Of a DNA stretch of 64,000 nt, positions 60,476 to 64,000 are shown one piece after another. Origin of the DNA: Acetobacter garciniae (GTDB lineage: Bacteria > Pseudomonadota > Alphaproteobacteria > Acetobacterales > Acetobacteraceae); contig NZ_JAFVMH010000002.1 of the NCBI RefSeq assembly GCF_017377735.1, positions 434,001-498,000 on the forward strand. Direction: 5' to 3'. The notes under the pieces are model-generated. The model searched no databases and was not told where the DNA came from. It worked only from the letters and a program-made list of their open reading frames with translations. Position 1 is the stretch's first letter. Each line of letters opens with the position of its first letter. A program made the position numbers and the translations under genes.

Positions 60476-60817
60476 ATGACATCGGAGTCTGCGTATCATC
60501 ACTTCACTCAGGTCGATATCCGGGTGGGCACCGTGCTGGCGGCCGAGCCTTTTCCCAAGGCGCGCAAGCCTGCATGGAAGCTGAGCATCGATCTGGGGGA
60601 TGAAATCGGGGTCAAGCGTTCCAGTGCGCAGATCACGGCACTTTACACGCCCCAGGACCTGGTGGGGCGGCAGGTCATGTGCGCGGTCAATCTCGGCCCG
60701 CGGCAGATCGGGCCGTTCATATCCGAAGTGCTGACCCTTGGCGTTGCGGATGAGAACGGCGCGATCGTGCTGCTCCAGCCCGAACGGCCGGTCCCCAACG
60801 GGCAGAAAATGTTTTAA
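60476..60817 (+). CDS. csaA: tRNA-binding domain protein, CsaA-like
   Basis: A 113-residue single OB-fold tRNA-binding domain (FTQVDIRVGTVLAAEPFPKARKPAWKLSIDLGDEIGVKRSSAQITALYTPQDLVGRQVMCAVNLGPRQIGPFISEVLTLGVAD), the length and pattern of CsaA. CsaA has been described as a secretion-related chaperone in Bacillus, and relatives bind tRNA. Its start lies 30 bp after the EamA stop. GGAGGAAAA upstream. Confidence 0.9.
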   Translation: MTSESAYHHFTQVDIRVGTVLAAEPFPKARKPAWKLSIDLGDEIGVKRSSAQITALYTPQDLVGRQVMCAVNLGPRQIGPFISEVLTLGVADENGAIVLLQPERPVPNGQKMF

Positions 60818-60848
60818 AGCCTATTCAAGAAATATCGGCTGAACCGAG

Positions 60849-60926
60849 AAAGGTTTTTGGTGAAGCTTTTGCCAAAAGCTTCAGGGAACGTCGCCTTTTT
60901 GAAAAAAGGCGACACCCGAACTTTTA
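60849..60926 (+). repeat. Dispersed palindromic element, copy E
   Basis: AAAGGTTTTTGG, stem GAAGCTTTTGCCAAAAGCTTC, stem GTCGCCTTTTTGAAAAAAGGCGAC, then CCCGAACTTTTA. Both inner stems are intact while the ends are slightly decayed. The last 13 bases (CCCGAACTTTTAT) are duplicated directly at 60932-60944. Between convergent csaA and ilvD. Orientation as copy A. Confidence 0.88.
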
Positions 60927-61068
60927 TCAGTCCCGAACTTTTATGATCGATGGCTGTTTGAACCAGCCTTCAAGGCAGGGCAATCTGCCGGCCCCTGGCA
61001 AGCCAGGGCATTCTCAGGCCCGGCAGCCAGGGTGTGTCCCTGCCGCCGGGCCCGAAGGCTGTCTTTGA

Positions 61069-62937
61069 TCAGCGTGCCACGCGGTGGGGGATCTGGCTTA
61101 CGTCGCGCACCGCACCCCGCGCGGCACTGGTGGTCAGGGCCGCATAGGCCTTCAGCGCGTTGGACACCACACGCTCGCGCTTGGGTTTCCAGGCCTTTTC
61201 GCCCAGTTCATCCATGCGCTGGCGGCGGGCCGCCATTTCGGCATCGGACACGGCAACGCTCAGGCGGCGGTCGGGAATATCGATGTCGATGATATCGCCT
61301 TCCTCCACCAGCCCGATGGTCCCGCCTTCGGCCGCTTCGGGGGAGATATGGCCGATGGAAAGACCCGCACTCCCGCCCGAGAACCGGCCATCGGTAATCA
61401 GCGCGCATTTCGACGCCAGGCCCTTGGATTTCAGGTAGCTGGTCGGGTACAGCATTTCCTGCATGCCGGGGCCACCACGCGGGCCTTCATACCGGATCAC
61501 GACCACGTCGCCCGCCTTGATCTCATCCCCCAGAATGGCTGCCACCGCGGCTTCCTGGCTTTCGAAGATCCGGGCCGGACCGCTGAAAATTTCCTGCCCG
61601 TCCGAAACACCGGCGGTTTTGACGATCGCCCCATCCTCGGCCACGTTGCCGTACAGCACGGCCAGCCCGCCATCCTGGCTGTAGGCGTTGTCGCCATCGC
61701 GGATGGCGCCGTACTGCGCGTCCGTATCCAGGGAAAGGTACTGGCTGGACTGCGAAAACGCCTCCGTCGTGCGCACACCGCCGGGGGATGCGCGAAAGAA
61801 TTCCTGCGCATGGGCGTTGGGGGTAGCGCCGGGGCGGCGGATATCCCATTGCGCCAGCGCTTCGGGCAGGCTTTTGGCATGCACCATCGACACGTCATGG
61901 TGCAGCAGGCCAAGCCGGTCCAGTTCACCCATGATGGCGGGCACCCCGCCTGCGCGATGCACGTCTTCCATATGCACATCGGGGCGGGAGGGCGAAACCT
62001 TGCACAGATGCGGCACCTTGCGCGACAGGCCGTCGATATCGCGCATGCTGAACGGCACTTCGCCTTCATAGGCGGCGGCCAGCAGATGCAGCACCGTGTT
62101 GGTGGACCCGCCCATGGCGATATCGACCGTCATGGCGTTTTCAAACGCCTTCATGGTGGCGATGCTGCGGGGCAGGGCGGTGGGGTCGTCCATTTCGTAA
62201 TAGCGGCGGGCCAGGTCCACAATGCGGCGGCCCGCTTCCACGAACAGGCCGCGCCGGGCGGAATGGGTGGCCACCAGGCTGCCATTACCCGGCAGGGACA
62301 GGCCCAGCGCTTCGGTCAGGCAGTTCATGGAATTGGCGGTGAACATGCCCGAGCAGGACCCGCAGGTGGGGCAGGCGGAACGTTCGATGCTCAGGGAATC
62401 GGCATCGCTTACGGACGCACTGGCGGCTGCCACCATGGAGGTGACAAGGTCCACGCGCTGTTCGATATCGGCCAGCGTGACACGCCCGGCTTCCATCGGC
62501 CCGCCGGAAACGAAAATGGTGGGAATGTTCAGCCGCATGGCCGCCATCAGCATGCCCGGGGTGATCTTGTCGCAGTTGCTGATGCAGACCAGCGCATCCG
62601 CGCAGTGGGCGTTGCACATATATTCCACCGCATCGGCGATCAGCTCGCGCGAGGGCAGGCTGTACAGCATGCCGCCATGCCCCATGGCAATGCCGTCATC
62701 CACCGCGATGGTATTGAATTCCCGCCCGATGCCGCCGGCTTCCTCGATGGCCTTGCAGACAAGCTGGCCCATGTCCTTGAGATGCACATGCCCGGGCACG
62801 AACTGGGTGAACGAATTGGCGACCGCGATAATGGGCTTGCCGAAATCGGAATCCTTCAGGCCGGTCGCGCGCCACAGGCTGCGAGCACCTGCCATGTTGC
62901 GCCCATGGGTTGTTGTGCGGGATCGGTAGGCGGGCAT
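61069..62937 (-). CDS. ilvD: Dihydroxy-acid dehydratase
   Basis: Iron-sulfur dehydratase of branched-chain amino acid synthesis, 622 residues, as in E. coli. N-terminal [26 protein letters not shown], cluster-ligand cysteines in [10 protein letters not shown] and [32 protein letters not shown], and C-terminal [22 protein letters not shown]. The ATG at MPAYRS is the family start and has GAGAGA upstream; an earlier in-frame start is unlikely. Confidence 0.97.
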   Translation of the reverse strand: MPAYRSRTTTHGRNMAGARSLWRATGLKDSDFGKPIIAVANSFTQFVPGHVHLKDMGQLVCKAIEEAGGIGREFNTIAVDDGIAMGHGGMLYSLPSRELIADAVEYMCNAHCADALVCISNCDKITPGMLMAAMRLNIPTIFVSGGPMEAGRVTLADIEQRVDLVTSMVAAASASVSDADSLSIERSACPTCGSCSGMFTANSMNCLTEALGLSLPGNGSLVATHSARRGLFVEAGRRIVDLARRYYEMDDPTALPRSIATMKAFENAMTVDIAMGGSTNTVLHLLAAAYEGEVPFSMRDIDGLSRKVPHLCKVSPSRPDVHMEDVHRAGGVPAIMGELDRLGLLHHDVSMVHAKSLPEALAQWDIRRPGATPNAHAQEFFRASPGGVRTTEAFSQSSQYLSLDTDAQYGAIRDGDNAYSQDGGLAVLYGNVAEDGAIVKTAGVSDGQEIFSGPARIFESQEAAVAAILGDEIKAGDVVVIRYEGPRGGPGMQEMLYPTSYLKSKGLASKCALITDGRFSGGSAGLSIGHISPEAAEGGTIGLVEEGDIIDIDIPDRRLSVAVSDAEMAARRQRMDELGEKAWKPKRERVVSNALKAYAALTTSAARGAVRDVSQIPHRVAR

Positions 62938-63312
62938 ACGGGTCTCTCTGCTTTGTTGGGCACCGGGCAATGAAGGGGTGCGGGACTGGGGCCGGGGTGT
63001 CCGGTCGGGCGGGGCCCTTTGTTATATTGGGCGTGCACACTACGCCACAATACGGCGGCTGTCAGGTCAGGATTGCACATGGCCCCCCTCGGGCCCCCAC
63101 CCTTGGTCGCACCCGGGGTCATATCTCCGCTCGCATCTCTGGCCGCTCGGGGGGCAAAGCCCCCGTAGCCACGGCGCACGCGGCCGGCTGAAGTGCTACA
63201 GTTTGATGATATTCGGGTCTAAACTCCTTCTTTGCGAGCCGTTTGTGTTGCAGGAGCGGCAGGGCTTTATTATTGCTCGGCATCCGGCTGAGAGTCCGGC
63301 AACGGAGAACAG
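62938..63312. other. Divergent promoter region ilvD-pstC
   Basis: 375 bp without a gene. Transcription of ilvD goes left and pstC right. CTGTCAGGTCAGG at about 63059 is reminiscent of half a Pho box, but no second CTGTCAT-like repeat follows at 11-bp spacing, so I do not call one. Confidence 0.5.
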
Positions 63313-64000
63313 ATGGACGTTTCCGCAAGGCAGACGCTGCCCGCAACGCAAGAAGGCCCGCTGGTGGCCCGTAACCGAACAGGCGATCCGGCTTTCCGGA
63401 TCCTGGCGAGTGCCACCGGCATCGGTGTGCTGGTGATCATGGGGGCGATTATCGCCGTCATGGCCCGTGGCGGCTGGCGCGCCTTTGCCACTTTCGGGCC
63501 GGGTTTTCTCATTTCCGATGTCTGGAATCCCGTCACCCAGCATTTCGGGGCTGCGGCCCCTGTGTTCGGCACGCTTGTCAGCACCGCTTTGGCCCTGTTG
63601 CTTGCCGTGCCGCTGGCATTCGGCACGGCGTTCTGGCTGACCGCGCTGGCTCCCCCGGCTGCCGCATCCGCCATTGGCATGGCCGTGCAGCTTCTGGCGG
63701 CCGTGCCTTCGATCATTTTCGGCATGTGGGGGTTTTTCGTGATCGTGCCTCTGGTGGCGCATTACGTCCAGCCCACGGCGCGGCACCTGTTCGGCCACGT
63801 GCCCGGGCTTTCGGCCCTGGTGGCGGGGGCCCCCTTTGGCACCGGCCTGCTGACGGCGGCCTTCATCCTTGCGGTCATGATCACGCCCTCCATTACCGCG
63901 GTCATGCGTGACGTGTTCGCGTCCATGCCCACCGTGCTGCGCGAAAGCGGCTTCGGCCTGGGGGCCACACGGTGGGAGGTCATGCGCAACGTGGTGCTGC
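63313..64000 (+). CDS. pstC: Phosphate ABC transporter permease PstC (partial)
   Basis: N-terminal 229 residues of the high-affinity phosphate importer permease; the gene runs off the right edge. Starts at ATG with GGAG upstream: MDVSARQTLPATQEGPLVARN, first helix ASATGIGVLVIMGAIIAVMARGG, then FGPGFLISDVWNPVTQHFGAAAPVFGTLVSTALALLLAVPLAFGTAFWL and the typical QLLAAVPSIIFGMWGFFVIVP and AAFILAVMITPSITAVMRDVFASMPTVLRESGFGLGATRWEVMRNVV (EAA-loop region). No pstS precedes it in the window. Confidence 0.92.
   Translation, partial: MDVSARQTLPATQEGPLVARNRTGDPAFRILASATGIGVLVIMGAIIAVMARGGWRAFATFGPGFLISDVWNPVTQHFGAAAPVFGTLVSTALALLLAVPLAFGTAFWLTALAPPAAASAIGMAVQLLAAVPSIIFGMWGFFVIVPLVAHYVQPTARHLFGHVPGLSALVAGAPFGTGLLTAAFILAVMITPSITAVMRDVFASMPTVLRESGFGLGATRWEVMRNVVL

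Noticed and set aside
63050-63085. Possible Pho box before pstC (CTGTCAGGTCAGG)
   Set aside because: Only one CTGTCA-like half; no second repeat at 11-bp spacing.

Overview
The window is about 64 kb of GC-rich chromosomal DNA from an acetic acid bacterium (Acetobacteraceae), most likely Komagataeibacter or Gluconacetobacter. This is inferred from gene content: a large aconitase A, ornithine decarboxylase, class I fumarase, DadA with alanine racemase, an alpha-proteobacterial SspB, and a circularly permuted two-piece tmRNA whose tag reads ANDNSEVLAVAA. It is densely packed core genome. I see no insertion sequence, prophage, CRISPR array, rRNA or tRNA.

Layout from left to right. 1-2.8 kb: gatCAB amidotransferase operon (minus), divergent from ruvX. 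2.9-5.2 kb: an exported protein made of 11-residue WDKT repeats and a NodT-type outer-membrane efflux lipoprotein. 5.7-7.9 kb: thiC with a TPP riboswitch and a hairpin that covers its ribosome-binding site. 8.0-11.3 kb: sugar porter, drug-efflux type MFS protein, HbpS/GlcG-like protein. 12.0-14.3 kb: aroQ-accB-accC operon. 14.7-16.7 kb: rlpA and a YihY/BrkB membrane protein. 17.2-19.3 kb: ornithine decarboxylase with a long structured leader, then a YfdX protein. 19.4-20.9 kb: ccmAB. 21.2-26.3 kb: acnA, then a polar amino-acid ABC transporter with a fused binding-protein/permease. 26.7-30.8 kb: LysR regulator and a three-gene membrane cluster around a Clp-type AAA+ ATPase. 31.1-37.2 kb: rimP-nusA-ylxR-infB-rbfA operon. 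37.4-42.6 kb: chemoreceptor, Lrp regulator, alr-dadA. 42.8-49.2 kb: glycoamylase-family enzyme, VOC protein, fumarase, sspB, ssrA, thyX. 49.7-57.6 kb: Cys-rich protein, Mrp ATPase, OpgC-like acyltransferase, DegP protease, FUSC protein, quinone oxidoreductase, a 37-residue membrane peptide. 57.9-64 kb: exported protein, AraC regulator with an EamA transporter, CsaA-like protein, ilvD, and the start of pstC.

Three things tie the window together. First, a dispersed element of about 73-81 bp, with AAAAGTTTTTGG-type inverted ends and two internal hairpins, occurs five times. Every copy lies between convergent genes (5 of 9 such junctions), which suggests a bidirectional terminator or an element tolerated only there. 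Second, the tmRNA gene lies beside the gene for SspB, the adaptor that delivers tmRNA-tagged proteins to ClpXP. Third, several genes carry RNA-level control signals: the thiC riboswitch with a Shine-Dalgarno hairpin, a terminator-like hairpin ending 3 nt before the rimP start, and a structured leader before ornithine decarboxylase. The least understood functional unit is the membrane-anchored AAA+ cluster at 27.8-30.8 kb.
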